A DNA stretch of 64,000 nt, from contig DXXK01000091.1 of assembly GCA_019416425.1 (NCBI GenBank), positions 1 through 64,000 of the forward strand, given 5' to 3'. This document shows, one piece after another, positions 8,753-17,492 of the stretch; the stretch's first letter is position 1, and the number at the start of each line of letters is the position of its first letter. The position numbers and the translations under genes are program-made. The DNA comes from Bacteroidales bacterium (lineage in GTDB: Bacteria > Bacteroidota > Bacteroidia > Bacteroidales > Muribaculaceae). Under the pieces are notes generated by a model. It saw only the letters and a list, made by a program, of their open reading frames with translations, was not told the origin of the DNA and did no database searches.

Positions 8753-10729
8753 TCAGATTGTGGAGTTCATCGGCAGGCTCAGGATGAGCTGTGCCGGACC
8801 TTCGCTATGGGGATTGTAGGTGATGTTGCACTGCAGTAGCAGGGCCACCAGACGACATATCATCATCGAGGAATCCTCGCGCTTCGACAGCGCGTCTATA
8901 TTGACGATATACTCGAACAGAGACTCCTCGTAGCCACGGGGAATACGCGGGCCGCTGTGCGTGAAGATGAACTGGATGCGGTTGGACTTGTCGGTATGCT
9001 TGGCAGTCAGGGTGACCGGACTGTCGGCGCCACGGCTGTAAGCAAACTTGATGATGTGCTCCAGCAGATACTTCAGGCAATCCACATCGGTCGATATCTC
9101 GAAATCGGGCTCGGGGTATGCAATGCGCAGGTGAGAGGCCGGGATGAGGTGTCCATCGCTTTCGTGCTCCACATTCTGGAGAATCTCGGTCGCCGATTGC
9201 TTCTCCATGTGGTTGTTGCGTTCGTTGTTGCCGATCGCGGCGGTATAGAGCACGCTGGTCAGGATAGACTCGATCAGAGTGCGGGTGTCACTGGTCTTGA
9301 CATGGTTGCCGTGGATGTATGTATCCGGGTGGCCGTAATCGTTGTACTTGGAGTTCTTCAGCATGTCGCGCTGCATGGCCATCGAGTCCGCCAGACGGCG
9401 CAGCCGCGCGATGTTGGTGCGGTAGCGCGTCCAGTAGAACAGCAGTATCGCCAGCGTGATGGCGAACAGCCCCCATATCAACAGGTTGTAAGTGAAGTTG
9501 GTTCGCAGCCGTGCGGTCTCGGCCTCGGCTTCCTCGATTCGTTTTTTGTATTTGTCGGCGGCCAGGGTGTTGACTTCGTACGCTATCTGCAATTCGCGGT
9601 ATCGATCTGCCAGATTGGAGTTTTCCAGACTGTCCGTCAGGTTGTTCAGGTCGGCCAATGATTTCAGCAGAGTTGCGCTGTCACCTGTTTCACGTGCGGC
9701 TTTCTGCAGCATGATATGAAGCTGTCGCTTGACCGGATATGCGTATCCGTCACTGATGGCCTCCTTAAGCAGAGGGATGGCTTTCGCATAGTGTCCATGA
9801 GCCATGTAGTAGAAAGCATGTGGAGTCCGGTTTGTCTTAAGGTCGGCTTCGATGTCGGGATTTGTTTCGGCCAATTTCAGAATACTGTTGTAGTATCTGT
9901 CGACCTCATTTGGGGTCAATGCCTTGTAATTGCGTAACATACGGCGATATACAATATATCGTGACACATCGTAGTCGCGATACTTGCGTCCGGCTTTAAG
10001 ATATTTTTGCTCAAGACCGTCTATGACTTCGAGCATCTTGCGGTTGGCCTCGACCGCTTTTCTGGTTTGCCCGGCGTCGGAGTATATGTTGGCGGCTTCA
10101 GAATATATAATGTTCCGGAGAGCGTAAAGGCGGTAATTCCCATTGTTGACCATACGCACCATTGAGTCCACATACTGCTCGAGCAGTTTGGAATCCGGCA
10201 CATTGCGCATATAGGCCGCTACGGTGTATATGTTCAGCAACCTGTCGATGTTGTCCATCTGGTCATCCGGAGTAAGGTCGAGCCTGTTGATGATTTGTGT
10301 GATATCCATGGGCATTTCCTTGTCCGGCTGACGGGATGCGTATGACAGTTTGCGCATCTTAAGGAACAGGTCGGTTTCGCGCTGTTCCTGCGTCGGGGTG
10401 AATTTGCGCGTCTGCATATGGAGTCTGTCCAGTTCCGACTCGTTGTTGTACAGGTTGGAGTTGAGCCGCATGATGTCCAGCTGTGCGTTCACATCCTTGG
10501 CACGGCCGGCTACGTCGTAGAGCGTGCGGCCCACGGCGATCTTGTCGCGTCGGGGACTGATGTCGTAGATGTCATAGAGTATCTTGACCGAATCCTGAGG
10601 GGATGTGGCCTGTGTGAGCTGCTGGTGAAGCTGTGGCAGTACGGCCTCAGGATTGTATTTCCGTGCCGTGGCGATTCCCGACGAGGCAAGGAGAGCGAAT
10701 ATGGTTACAAGTATATGTGTAGTTTTCAT
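8753..10729 (-). CDS. TPR-containing membrane sensor with degenerate histidine-kinase-like ATPase domain
   Basis: About 658 residues from ATG 10729 (an AGGAAA lies 8 bases upstream; a signal peptide follows). Order: signal peptide, long helical TPR-like periplasmic region, a membrane helix (around LLIWGLFAITLAILLFYW), a short coiled segment and a C-terminal region that resembles a HATPase_c fold (DVDCLKYLLEHIIKFAYSRG is N-box-like). I see no standard H-box histidine and no clear G1 DxGxG, so kinase activity is doubtful. The layout is that of the DUF5112/DUF5113 proteins of Bacteroides (recalled). A strong promoter lies just upstream. The partner regulator is not in the neighbourhood. Confidence 0.7.
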   Translation of the reverse strand: MKTTHILVTIFALLASSGIATARKYNPEAVLPQLHQQLTQATSPQDSVKILYDIYDISPRRDKIAVGRTLYDVAGRAKDVNAQLDIMRLNSNLYNNESELDRLHMQTRKFTPTQEQRETDLFLKMRKLSYASRQPDKEMPMDITQIINRLDLTPDDQMDNIDRLLNIYTVAAYMRNVPDSKLLEQYVDSMVRMVNNGNYRLYALRNIIYSEAANIYSDAGQTRKAVEANRKMLEVIDGLEQKYLKAGRKYRDYDVSRYIVYRRMLRNYKALTPNEVDRYYNSILKLAETNPDIEADLKTNRTPHAFYYMAHGHYAKAIPLLKEAISDGYAYPVKRQLHIMLQKAARETGDSATLLKSLADLNNLTDSLENSNLADRYRELQIAYEVNTLAADKYKKRIEEAEAETARLRTNFTYNLLIWGLFAITLAILLFYWTRYRTNIARLRRLADSMAMQRDMLKNSKYNDYGHPDTYIHGNHVKTSDTRTLIESILTSVLYTAAIGNNERNNHMEKQSATEILQNVEHESDGHLIPASHLRIAYPEPDFEISTDVDCLKYLLEHIIKFAYSRGADSPVTLTAKHTDKSNRIQFIFTHSGPRIPRGYEESLFEYIVNIDALSKREDSSMMICRLVALLLQCNITYNPHSEGPAQLILSLPMNSTI

Positions 10730-10755
10730 AAATATTTCCTGTCCAAACAATGAGA

Positions 10756-10787
10756 CAAAGATAAGAAAAATCCCGTAATTTTCCAAA
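10756..10787 (-). promoter_or_regulatory. Promoter of the TPR sensor/helicase/pullulanase run
   Basis: Minus strand TTTG (10787-10784), 20-base spacer, TATCTTTG (10763-10756). Both boxes match the Bacteroidota consensus perfectly. The -7 box ends 26 bases before ATG 10729. Confidence 0.75.
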
Positions 10788-10920
10788 AATTCAACCGGAG
10801 GTACGTTTTTTGCGGTGAAAACGTCTGTTTGATTTCAATATTATCCATTCTTAGGTAGTTATATAAATAAGTTCATAACCTTAAAATTCATAAATTAGAC
10901 AACCTTTAAATCACAGAGCA

Positions 10921-12864
10921 ATGAAGAAGAATCTGATGGATCTGGCACGCCGGGTTACGGCAGGGGTAGCCGCGGCATTGGGTCTGGCAGGCACCGTTAC
11001 GGCCTATGCGACCGAGGTGTTTCCTACGGGAAGCGCCATCAAGAAGGGGATGATAACCAATGTTGAGCCTCCCTGCTGGTGGGTCGGAATGGCCAATGAC
11101 ACGCTGCAGCTGATGGTGACCGGTCCAGGCGTAGGCGATGCCGATTTTACGGCGAGCCATCCAGGCGTTCAACTGTTGCGTCAGTTCAAGCTGGACAGTC
11201 CCAACTATAAGTTCATATATCTGAAGATTGACCATAACGCCAAGCCTGGCAATATCCGGCTGGAGGCCAGTCTGGGCGGTAGGAAGGGCACCATGGAGTA
11301 TCCGTTGCTGAAACGCGACCGCGCGGCATCGGAGTATCATGGCTTCGATGCTGGCGACGTACTGTACCTGATGATGCCGGACCGCTTCGCGCAGGGTGAA
11401 CCCAAAGCCAAGACGGAGAATATCCCCGAGCGTATCCGCAAGTTCGATTATGATCCGGCGGTGGACCGCAACGACCCCAACGGCCGTCATGGCGGCAATA
11501 TCGCAGGAATCAACGAGCATCTGGACTACATCGACTCGCTCGGCGTGACCGCACTGTGGATGACTCCCGTTCTGAAGAACGACATGCCCGGAGGCTCGTA
11601 CCATGGATACGCCACTACCGATTACTATGCCATCGATCCTCGGTTCGGTACCAACGAGGAGTGGCAGGGTCTGATCAGGAACGCCCACGACCGAGGCCTG
11701 AAGGTGGTGATGGACATGATTTTCAACCATACGGGCGTGAATCATCCGTGGATGAAGGACATGCCCTCCAAGGACTGGTATAACCATCCGGACGGCGACG
11801 TCATGACCAATTTCCGGCTCACCACCGTACACGATCCCTATGTGTCGGATTATGACCTGGACAAGACCACAAACGGCTGGTTCGTACCGGCTATGCCCGA
11901 CCTGAACCAGCGGAATCCGGAGGTGATGAAGTATCTGATACAGAACTCCATCTGGTGGATCGAGAGCTCTAAGATCGACGGTATCCGTATGGACACATAC
12001 CCTTACGCCGACATGCGCGGCATGTCGGAATGGGGCCGCGATGTGCTGAGGGAGTATCCGGACTTCAACATCGTGGGGGAGTGCTGGTACGCCAACGAGG
12101 CAGGGCCGGCCTTCTGGCAGAAGGATTCCAAGATCAATCCCGTGCAGACCAATCTGCCGACCGTTATGGACTTCTGGATGATCCTGAACGGCCGTAAGGC
12201 GTTCGGCGAACAGACAGACCCCTGGAACGGACTGAACAAGGTCTATGACCATCTGTCGAACGACTTCATGTATCCGGACCCGCAGCATATACTGACGTTT
12301 CTGGACAATCATGACACGGACCGTTTCCTGGCGGAGATGCCAAAGGACAGCAGGGAGCTGGGTCCGTGGAAACAGGCCGTGACGTTCCTGCTGACATCGC
12401 GCGGCATACCGCAGATCTATTACGGCACCGAGCTGCTGATGAACGGATCGAAGGAAGGCAGCGACGGCTATATCCGTCTGGACATGCCCGGCGGTTTCCC
12501 GGGCGACAAGACCGATGCCTTCACCGCCCAGGGCCGTACGGAGCTTCAAAACGAGGCGTACGATTATCTGAGCAAGCTGCTGAACTGGCGTCGTGGTGAG
12601 GCTCGCGACGTGATGGCGAAGGGCAAACTGAAGCACTTCATGCCGCAGAATGGAATTTACGCCTATCAGCGCAAACTCGGCGATAAGGAAATTGTTGTAA
12701 TGATGAACGGCAATGACTCCGAGCTGCCCGTCACGATGGAGCGTACTCTGGAGATACTGCCTTATGGCACCACGATGCACGACCTGATTTCCGGTCAGGA
12801 TGTGACCATCCAGCCTGAGATGACGTTCGCTCCACGTCAGGTGATGGTGCTGTACAATTTCTGA
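10921..12864 (+). CDS. SusA-like alpha-amylase/neopullulanase (GH13), secreted
   Basis: 647 residues. Signal peptide (~1-30), an N-terminal beta domain of the cyclomaltodextrinase type (~33-130), then the GH13 barrel: MDMIFNH (264-270), GIRMD with nucleophile D358, VGECW with acid/base E387, LDNHDTDRF (461-469), and a C-terminal beta domain. The length and domain order match SusA of the starch utilisation system, a periplasmic enzyme that degrades maltodextrins (family knowledge). No SusC/SusD pair is adjacent, so it stands apart from a full Sus locus. The CLC gene follows after 47 bases and may be co-transcribed. The upstream gap has TTTG and a partial -7 box but no convincing promoter. Confidence 0.9.
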   Translation: MKKNLMDLARRVTAGVAAALGLAGTVTAYATEVFPTGSAIKKGMITNVEPPCWWVGMANDTLQLMVTGPGVGDADFTASHPGVQLLRQFKLDSPNYKFIYLKIDHNAKPGNIRLEASLGGRKGTMEYPLLKRDRAASEYHGFDAGDVLYLMMPDRFAQGEPKAKTENIPERIRKFDYDPAVDRNDPNGRHGGNIAGINEHLDYIDSLGVTALWMTPVLKNDMPGGSYHGYATTDYYAIDPRFGTNEEWQGLIRNAHDRGLKVVMDMIFNHTGVNHPWMKDMPSKDWYNHPDGDVMTNFRLTTVHDPYVSDYDLDKTTNGWFVPAMPDLNQRNPEVMKYLIQNSIWWIESSKIDGIRMDTYPYADMRGMSEWGRDVLREYPDFNIVGECWYANEAGPAFWQKDSKINPVQTNLPTVMDFWMILNGRKAFGEQTDPWNGLNKVYDHLSNDFMYPDPQHILTFLDNHDTDRFLAEMPKDSRELGPWKQAVTFLLTSRGIPQIYYGTELLMNGSKEGSDGYIRLDMPGGFPGDKTDAFTAQGRTELQNEAYDYLSKLLNWRRGEARDVMAKGKLKHFMPQNGIYAYQRKLGDKEIVVMMNGNDSELPVTMERTLEILPYGTTMHDLISGQDVTIQPEMTFAPRQVMVLYNF

Positions 12865-12911
12865 CAGATTCCCCGTAAGGATTCTGTCTAAAATCTGACT
12901 ATAGACTGTAG

Positions 12912-14369
12912 ATGGCTGGCAGGATCCGTACATACTGTAATACGATTCTCGGCCGGATTGTTTCCGGCCGGGACGTTTTTGTATCCGTATGGACAGCGCG
13001 TGTGCCGGTTCAGGGCACGGTAATCCTACTGTCGATACTTATTGGTGTAGGAGCTGGAGCGCTGGCGGAACTGCTGAAGTTCATGATGGCATGGCTGTGG
13101 GACAACATAGTGGGTAACAACCCTCCTCACAGCATGTTCCACTGGTCGTTGCTGTTCCTGCCGCTGTGCGGCATATTGGTGACTATGGTCTATCAGCGTT
13201 ATGTGCTGAAGCAGGATCTGGCGCATGGAACGGCACAGATAATCAAGATGATTGGAAACCAGGAGGAACAATGCAGGATGTCCTTCTGGACATCGTTGAA
13301 CTCGCTGGTGGGGTGTGCTCTGACCGTCGGACTCGGCTCGTCGGCGGGAGCGGAGGGACCGATGGCCTTGAGCGGGGCATCGCTTGGCGGCTGGACAGGC
13401 CGTTGGCTCAGGCTTGACGCATCACGGATCAGGGCGTTGGTGGCCATAGGCGCGGGCGCCGGCATAGCGGCGATCTTCAAGGCTCCAGTGGGCGGAGTGC
13501 TGTACGTTCTTGAGGTGTTGGAACTGCCCATGACCACGCTTGCCGTGCTGTCGTTGGTTTTGTCCTGTACTTTGGCGTCTACGACGGCTTATTTTATAAG
13601 CGGCACTCCGTTTGACATGGCTTTGAACGCCGGTTTCCCCGACAACGCGATGCTTGGGTGGGTGGCGTTGCTGGGTGTGGCTTTAGGCCTCTACTCGCTG
13701 TGGTATGTATGGACCAAGAACCGAGTCGGCGGAATGCTGGACCGTATCCGTAATCCATGGCTTAAGGCTCTGGTGGCCGGCGTGGGAATGTCGGTATGCG
13801 TGTTTATGGTTCCGGCGTTGTTCGGCGAGGGTTTCGGTGTCATGGCCAACCTGACGTCAAGTCAGTTTCCGGCTGTCTTCGACCAGGGAGTGTTCGCCAC
13901 GGCGGCCGATTCCGGACTGATGTTTTACATAACATTGGTGTTTATCCTTCTGATTAAGGGGGCGCTTGTGGCTGCGGCCAACAATGGAGGCGGAGTCGCG
14001 GGCGAGATGGTGCCTGCGTTGTTTACAGGTGCCATCGGTGGCTGTCTGTTCGGGTATGCCTTGAATGGAATGTTCCATTTGGAGCTGCCTGTCTGGTTCA
14101 TGGGTCTTACGGGCATGGGGGCGATGCTGGGATGTTCGTCGCATGCCCCCCTGATGTCGGTATTCATCCTGTGCGAGATGACCAACACTCTGAACTTCAT
14201 GCCGGCCTATATCCTCTGCAGCCTGATCAGTTACGTAGTGATGAAACTTTTCAAGCCTCACTCCACCTGGTTCGCCACCGGCCACGACGACTTCATCTCA
14301 CTGTGGCACCGCTTCTTCGGCCGCAAGTCCGCCACCCCGCCGTCACCTCAGGATAAGATTAAGAAATAG
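12912..14369 (+). CDS. CLC-family chloride channel/transporter
   Basis: 485 residues, about ten membrane helices. Diagnostic motifs are GSSAGAEGP (142-150) with the gating glutamate E148, GAGAGIAAIFKAPVGG (181-196), and GVLYVLE ending in E201, which matches the proton-pathway glutamate of CLC exchangers. This suggests Cl-/H+ exchange rather than a pure channel (inference). Inner membrane. No C-terminal CBS domains. It follows the SusA-like gene in the same direction. Confidence 0.9.
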   Translation: MAGRIRTYCNTILGRIVSGRDVFVSVWTARVPVQGTVILLSILIGVGAGALAELLKFMMAWLWDNIVGNNPPHSMFHWSLLFLPLCGILVTMVYQRYVLKQDLAHGTAQIIKMIGNQEEQCRMSFWTSLNSLVGCALTVGLGSSAGAEGPMALSGASLGGWTGRWLRLDASRIRALVAIGAGAGIAAIFKAPVGGVLYVLEVLELPMTTLAVLSLVLSCTLASTTAYFISGTPFDMALNAGFPDNAMLGWVALLGVALGLYSLWYVWTKNRVGGMLDRIRNPWLKALVAGVGMSVCVFMVPALFGEGFGVMANLTSSQFPAVFDQGVFATAADSGLMFYITLVFILLIKGALVAAANNGGGVAGEMVPALFTGAIGGCLFGYALNGMFHLELPVWFMGLTGMGAMLGCSSHAPLMSVFILCEMTNTLNFMPAYILCSLISYVVMKLFKPHSTWFATGHDDFISLWHRFFGRKSATPPSPQDKIKK

Positions 14370-14553
14370 GAAGTATGATTGTTTGAAATGCCATTCCAGA
14401 TTCTATCAAAATCGAGGATATGGCTGAATGTGCATCAAAGTCTCATTTTCCCCTCTTGAATAGACCTTATCAATTGTCCCAATAGATGATATTATTTTAG
14501 AAGATCGCTAAATTGGAGAGAGGGTGATGTAATGACGAAGTCAGGAAATGATT

Positions 14554-14593
14554 AGAAAGCTTATCCTAACTCTTGAATCCGGATAAGCTTTCT
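14554..14593. repeat. Perfect 13-base inverted repeat
   Basis: AGAAAGCTTATCC (14554-14566) and GGATAAGCTTTCT (14581-14593) with a 14-base loop. No clear T run follows on either strand, so termination is uncertain. Confidence 0.7.
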
Positions 14594-14637
14594 CATCATT
14601 TAATATTGATGCTTGTCATCATACTATTATGTACCCT

Positions 14638-14695
14638 TTGCCATGGCAGACTTGACACTTGCCACTACCATGGCAAGTATTGCATTTTCTTTTTG
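14638..14695 (+). terminator. Overlapping alternative hairpins followed by T-rich run
   Basis: ACTTGCCA (14657-14664) pairs with TGGCAAGT (14671-14678) around a 6-base loop and is followed by ATTGCATTTTCTTTTT, a rho-independent-type arrangement on the plus strand. TTGCCATGG (14638-14646) can pair with CCATGGCAA (14668-14676) instead, so the two stems exclude each other, as in attenuators. No plus-strand gene lies directly downstream. Confidence 0.4.
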
Positions 14696-14720
14696 TTATG
14701 GAATCTTCAAAAAATATGGT

Positions 14721-14756
14721 GAACGGCGCATTGCCCATATGGACAATGCACCGTTC
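14721..14756 (-). terminator. Terminator of the lipoprotein gene at 14780
   Basis: GAACGGCGCATTG (14721-14733) pairs with CAATGCACCGTTC (14744-14756) with one mismatch. In the minus direction it is followed by ACCATATTTTTTG. It lies 24 bases after the gene's stop. Confidence 0.65.
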
Positions 14757-14779
14757 GATAAGAAGTAAATGTTGGGAAT

Positions 14780-15946
14780 TTATTTGATTGTCAGGTCGTA
14801 GGAGAGGCGGGCGTTTATGCGAGGGTAAGCGACGCCGGCATGTGTCCAGTCCAGACGGTAGAGCATCCGGTAGGTATAGGAGCCGGGTGTCACCGTTACA
14901 TCGGCATTGCCGTAGAACTGGAAGTCCAGTTTGTAATCCTTCAGGAAGTTAGTGTTAGTACCGGCAATGAAGAAATCGTCATTCTCCACTTTCTTGCCGT
15001 CGGCGGCAAACACTCCGAGTTCGTTGGTCTGGAGCATAGACTTGTAGATGTCTTCCGCAGCCGAACCAATGTAGCGTAGACCGATACGGGCAGCGGCTTT
15101 CGCGCCGTCGATGACACCATCCTTCCGGAAGGCCGGATCCTTAAGCTCAGCGACCGTTGCCTGCAGAGCATCGTCCGTGACGGCAGTCTCGGCCGGACAG
15201 GCATAGACGTTATCGAGCTGGCATATCTGTACACGGCCATACTCGCCGATCAAGGCCAGACAGAACGTCCCCAGGTTCTGGGGAACCTTCTGAGTAGCCA
15301 TCTTGTCGATAGCCTCCTGCTTGGCCACAAGGTACGCGCCGCATTCACCATCGATAGGCTGCAACACAAACCAAGAGCTCTTCCAGCCGTTGACAGAAAC
15401 GGTGGAGCCGTCAATGACCTTGTCAGTGAACAGGAACTTGCTGATCTTGGCCAGCTCCGCAGGCTCCTGTCCCGTGATGATCATAGGCAGGCCGATAGCC
15501 TTGCCGCTCTCGACATCGGTCAGACTGTAGGTCAAAGGGGAGACCATGGTATATTTCCCTTCGATTGAGTAGGGGTCGTTGACCGTAATGTCGGCCACGG
15601 CCTGAATGCCGTCACTCTGCTGGACGGTGAGGCGGACCGTCTGGCCGTTGCGGCAGTTCAGGAAGTCGGTAACCTTGAGGTCCACCTCCCACCTCCCGTC
15701 TCCCTTGGATGCAAGCCTCTGTGTCAGGAAGGCGTTGGAGTTTACCGTAGCCAGCGTAAGGCGAGCGCCGTCGGGATCGGTCTTGATGGTTGCGGTCATC
15801 ATGCCATCCTCCGTCAGGGGTGTGACACTCTCCACAGTGATGCTGCGGAGAACGGCAGGTTCATCATCGTTTGACTTGCATGAAGTCATGGCCAGGAGTG
15901 CCGCCGCACTTAGACCCAGATACTTTAAGGATTTTCTCATTTGCAT
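14780..15946 (-). CDS. Secreted lipoprotein of unknown function
   Basis: 388 residues. Lipobox: hydrophobic signal followed by LLAMTSC, then an acidic SNDDEP sequence, which is the lipoprotein export signal described for surface lipoproteins in Bacteroidota (family knowledge), so it may face outward. The rest is beta-rich: an Ig-like first domain (~30-125) and a second domain ending in strands typical of a sandwich (YPRINARLSYDLTIK). I recognise no catalytic motif. It is separated from the next operon by ~80 bases and has its own terminator. A glycan-binding or SusE/F-like role is possible but unsupported. Confidence 0.75.
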   Translation of the reverse strand: MQMRKSLKYLGLSAAALLAMTSCKSNDDEPAVLRSITVESVTPLTEDGMMTATIKTDPDGARLTLATVNSNAFLTQRLASKGDGRWEVDLKVTDFLNCRNGQTVRLTVQQSDGIQAVADITVNDPYSIEGKYTMVSPLTYSLTDVESGKAIGLPMIITGQEPAELAKISKFLFTDKVIDGSTVSVNGWKSSWFVLQPIDGECGAYLVAKQEAIDKMATQKVPQNLGTFCLALIGEYGRVQICQLDNVYACPAETAVTDDALQATVAELKDPAFRKDGVIDGAKAAARIGLRYIGSAAEDIYKSMLQTNELGVFAADGKKVENDDFFIAGTNTNFLKDYKLDFQFYGNADVTVTPGSYTYRMLYRLDWTHAGVAYPRINARLSYDLTIK

Positions 15947-16027
15947 TTATGTTAAGTTAATGTATATAATTACCAAAGACACCACAGCCAGTTCAGGCAT
16001 ACACTCATCTCAGTGTTCATCGTGCCA

Positions 16028-16615
16028 CTACTTACGGATCAGTGTGAAACGTGTGGACTCGAATTTGCCGGATAACCCCGTACCGTCTTGGTTCAGGTAG
16101 AGAGTGTCCGGCTCATCGCCAGGGGATACGACGACCATGCTGCCTTTGCGGATGTAGCTTTCCCTGGCCGAGCGGGGAATTGCCTTAAGCATCAGTTTCA
16201 GAGCCTGACGCCTGGCCCAGCCCACCTTGGCCTGTCTCAACAGGTCCTCCTTCAGTTGAGGCTCCATGGTCATATGAACCTTGGACTCCGATATGAAGTC
16301 GAATTCCATGGACATGGTCATCATGGCATTGATCATTCGGTCGGCTGGGATGCTCTTTTTGACATTCTGGCTTATTTCCTTTAACTCGGCCTCCGTCAGC
16401 TTGCGGCCTTTCTTCTTCTCCGCGTCGCTGACCATCCTGTTCCTGGCTGCCTCCATCTGTTTCTTCAATTCCGGCAGCACGTTGGCCATGATGTCGGAAT
16501 TGTAGAACCTCTGGCCGGCCAGACCGGTCTGTGCGTTCACTCCGACCGACATGACGCCGCATGTCACCATGACGGCAAGCGCCGATAACATTCTTCCCAT
16601 ATCTGTCATTGTCAT
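16028..16615 (-). CDS. Secreted protein of unknown function
   Basis: 195 residues with an N-terminal signal (ending near VNAQ, ~residue 29), a charged helical middle (EKKKGRKLTEAELKEI) and a short beta-rich C-terminus. I recognise no family. It is the last gene of the 16028-21292 operon and its start overlaps the upstream gene's stop by 4 bases, so it is likely made with that protein and may bind it. Location inferred periplasmic. Confidence 0.7.
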   Translation of the reverse strand: MTMTDMGRMLSALAVMVTCGVMSVGVNAQTGLAGQRFYNSDIMANVLPELKKQMEAARNRMVSDAEKKKGRKLTEAELKEISQNVKKSIPADRMINAMMTMSMEFDFISESKVHMTMEPQLKEDLLRQAKVGWARRQALKLMLKAIPRSARESYIRKGSMVVVSPGDEPDTLYLNQDGTGLSGKFESTRFTLIRK

Positions 16616-17469
16616 CTACTGGTAATCAGCAGTGTCTGTCCCTCCTCAAGGGCTGCCTTGATGCGGTCCCCACCTTTGGTAACCTTGCAGAGGCTGATCT
16701 CGTCGCCCTCGACTTCCTCGATTTTCAAGCGACCGATCATGGTCTTGGCTTCCTTGCCGGCCACCGTCTTCAGCTGATACACGTCGAACTGCAGGCCCTT
16801 GCTGGCGCCGTCGGATTCGCCCAGGTCAATGTACACTTCCTTCTGCTTGTCCTTCTTTACATCACCGCCTTCGACGATGGACGCATACAAGGGAAACACC
16901 GAGTTGTAGTATTTCGCTATCTTGGACGACAGATATTCCAAAGCGTTACTCATGGCCTTTTCGGTGGAGCCTATCCACGACAGGTCGCTGTCGGTGATGT
17001 TGAAGGTATTGCTGTTGACGACGGTGCCGTCGTGAGCGTCCTTGAGATTGACGGTAACGCTCACCAGTCCGCGGTAATAGGTGTTTACATTCTTGCCGGA
17101 TGTCTCCGTCTTCTTGATGGTGCTGATATTGTTGATCGTTCCGTCGGCATACAACACCGGAATATTCGATTCAAGTTCCTCGGTCTGGAACTGACCGTCG
17201 AACGGACTCAGCAGGCGTACGCGGCTCAGTCCGTTGACTACGCTGGCCCTGACGGCCTCAGCATACTGCGGTTCCTGGTGGGAGGTCTGTCCGGCGAGCA
17301 GGGCGCTTGCGATGTCCTTGATTACATTTCCTGCGGAATTCTTGTTCTCCTTGGCAGGGGTATAGATCAGTTCACCTACGCCTACCTTGCGCACCACATT
17401 CCGTGCCTTCTGCCCGAAGGCCGGAATGAAAGCAATGAGGAGGAGGATTAGTGTTATTGATTTTCTCAT
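16612..17469 (-). CDS. Secreted CsgG/FlgT-like protein
   Basis: 285 residues. Signal peptide ending FGQ (~residue 20). The middle (~60-190) has alternating strands and helices with AVRASVVNGLSRVRLL and a long helix STEKAMSNALEYLSSKI, as in CsgG/LpoB/TolB-N-like periplasmic folds. The C-terminus (LGESDGASKGLQFDVY and following) looks like the C-terminal domain of FlgT. Both resemblances are by eye and weak. The organism group is non-flagellated, so a flagellar role is unlikely; an outer-membrane assembly or pore-related role is more plausible. It overlaps the downstream gene by 4 bases. Confidence 0.65.
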   Translation of the reverse strand: MRKSITLILLLIAFIPAFGQKARNVVRKVGVGELIYTPAKENKNSAGNVIKDIASALLAGQTSHQEPQYAEAVRASVVNGLSRVRLLSPFDGQFQTEELESNIPVLYADGTINNISTIKKTETSGKNVNTYYRGLVSVTVNLKDAHDGTVVNSNTFNITDSDLSWIGSTEKAMSNALEYLSSKIAKYYNSVFPLYASIVEGGDVKKDKQKEVYIDLGESDGASKGLQFDVYQLKTVAGKEAKTMIGRLKIEEVEGDEISLCKVTKGGDRIKAALEEGQTLLITSR

Positions 17470-17492
17470 AACTGATAGTTTTTCGGAATTGG

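Larger units (their letters stand above)
14370..14779. other. Non-coding stretch with several inverted repeats
   Basis: No supported gene. It contains a 13-base perfect inverted repeat (14554-14593), two overlapping alternative hairpins around 14638-14678 followed by a T-rich run, and a terminator for the minus-strand lipoprotein gene (14721-14756). A small RNA on the plus strand ending at the T-rich run near 14690 is possible but not shown. Confidence 0.5.

Noticed and set aside
10906..12933. 675-codon open frame antisense to the SusA-like amylase
   Set aside because: The plus-strand frame has all GH13 catalytic motifs and a signal peptide; the antisense frame is rich in H, V, Q and R with no family pattern, as expected from a G+C-rich complement.
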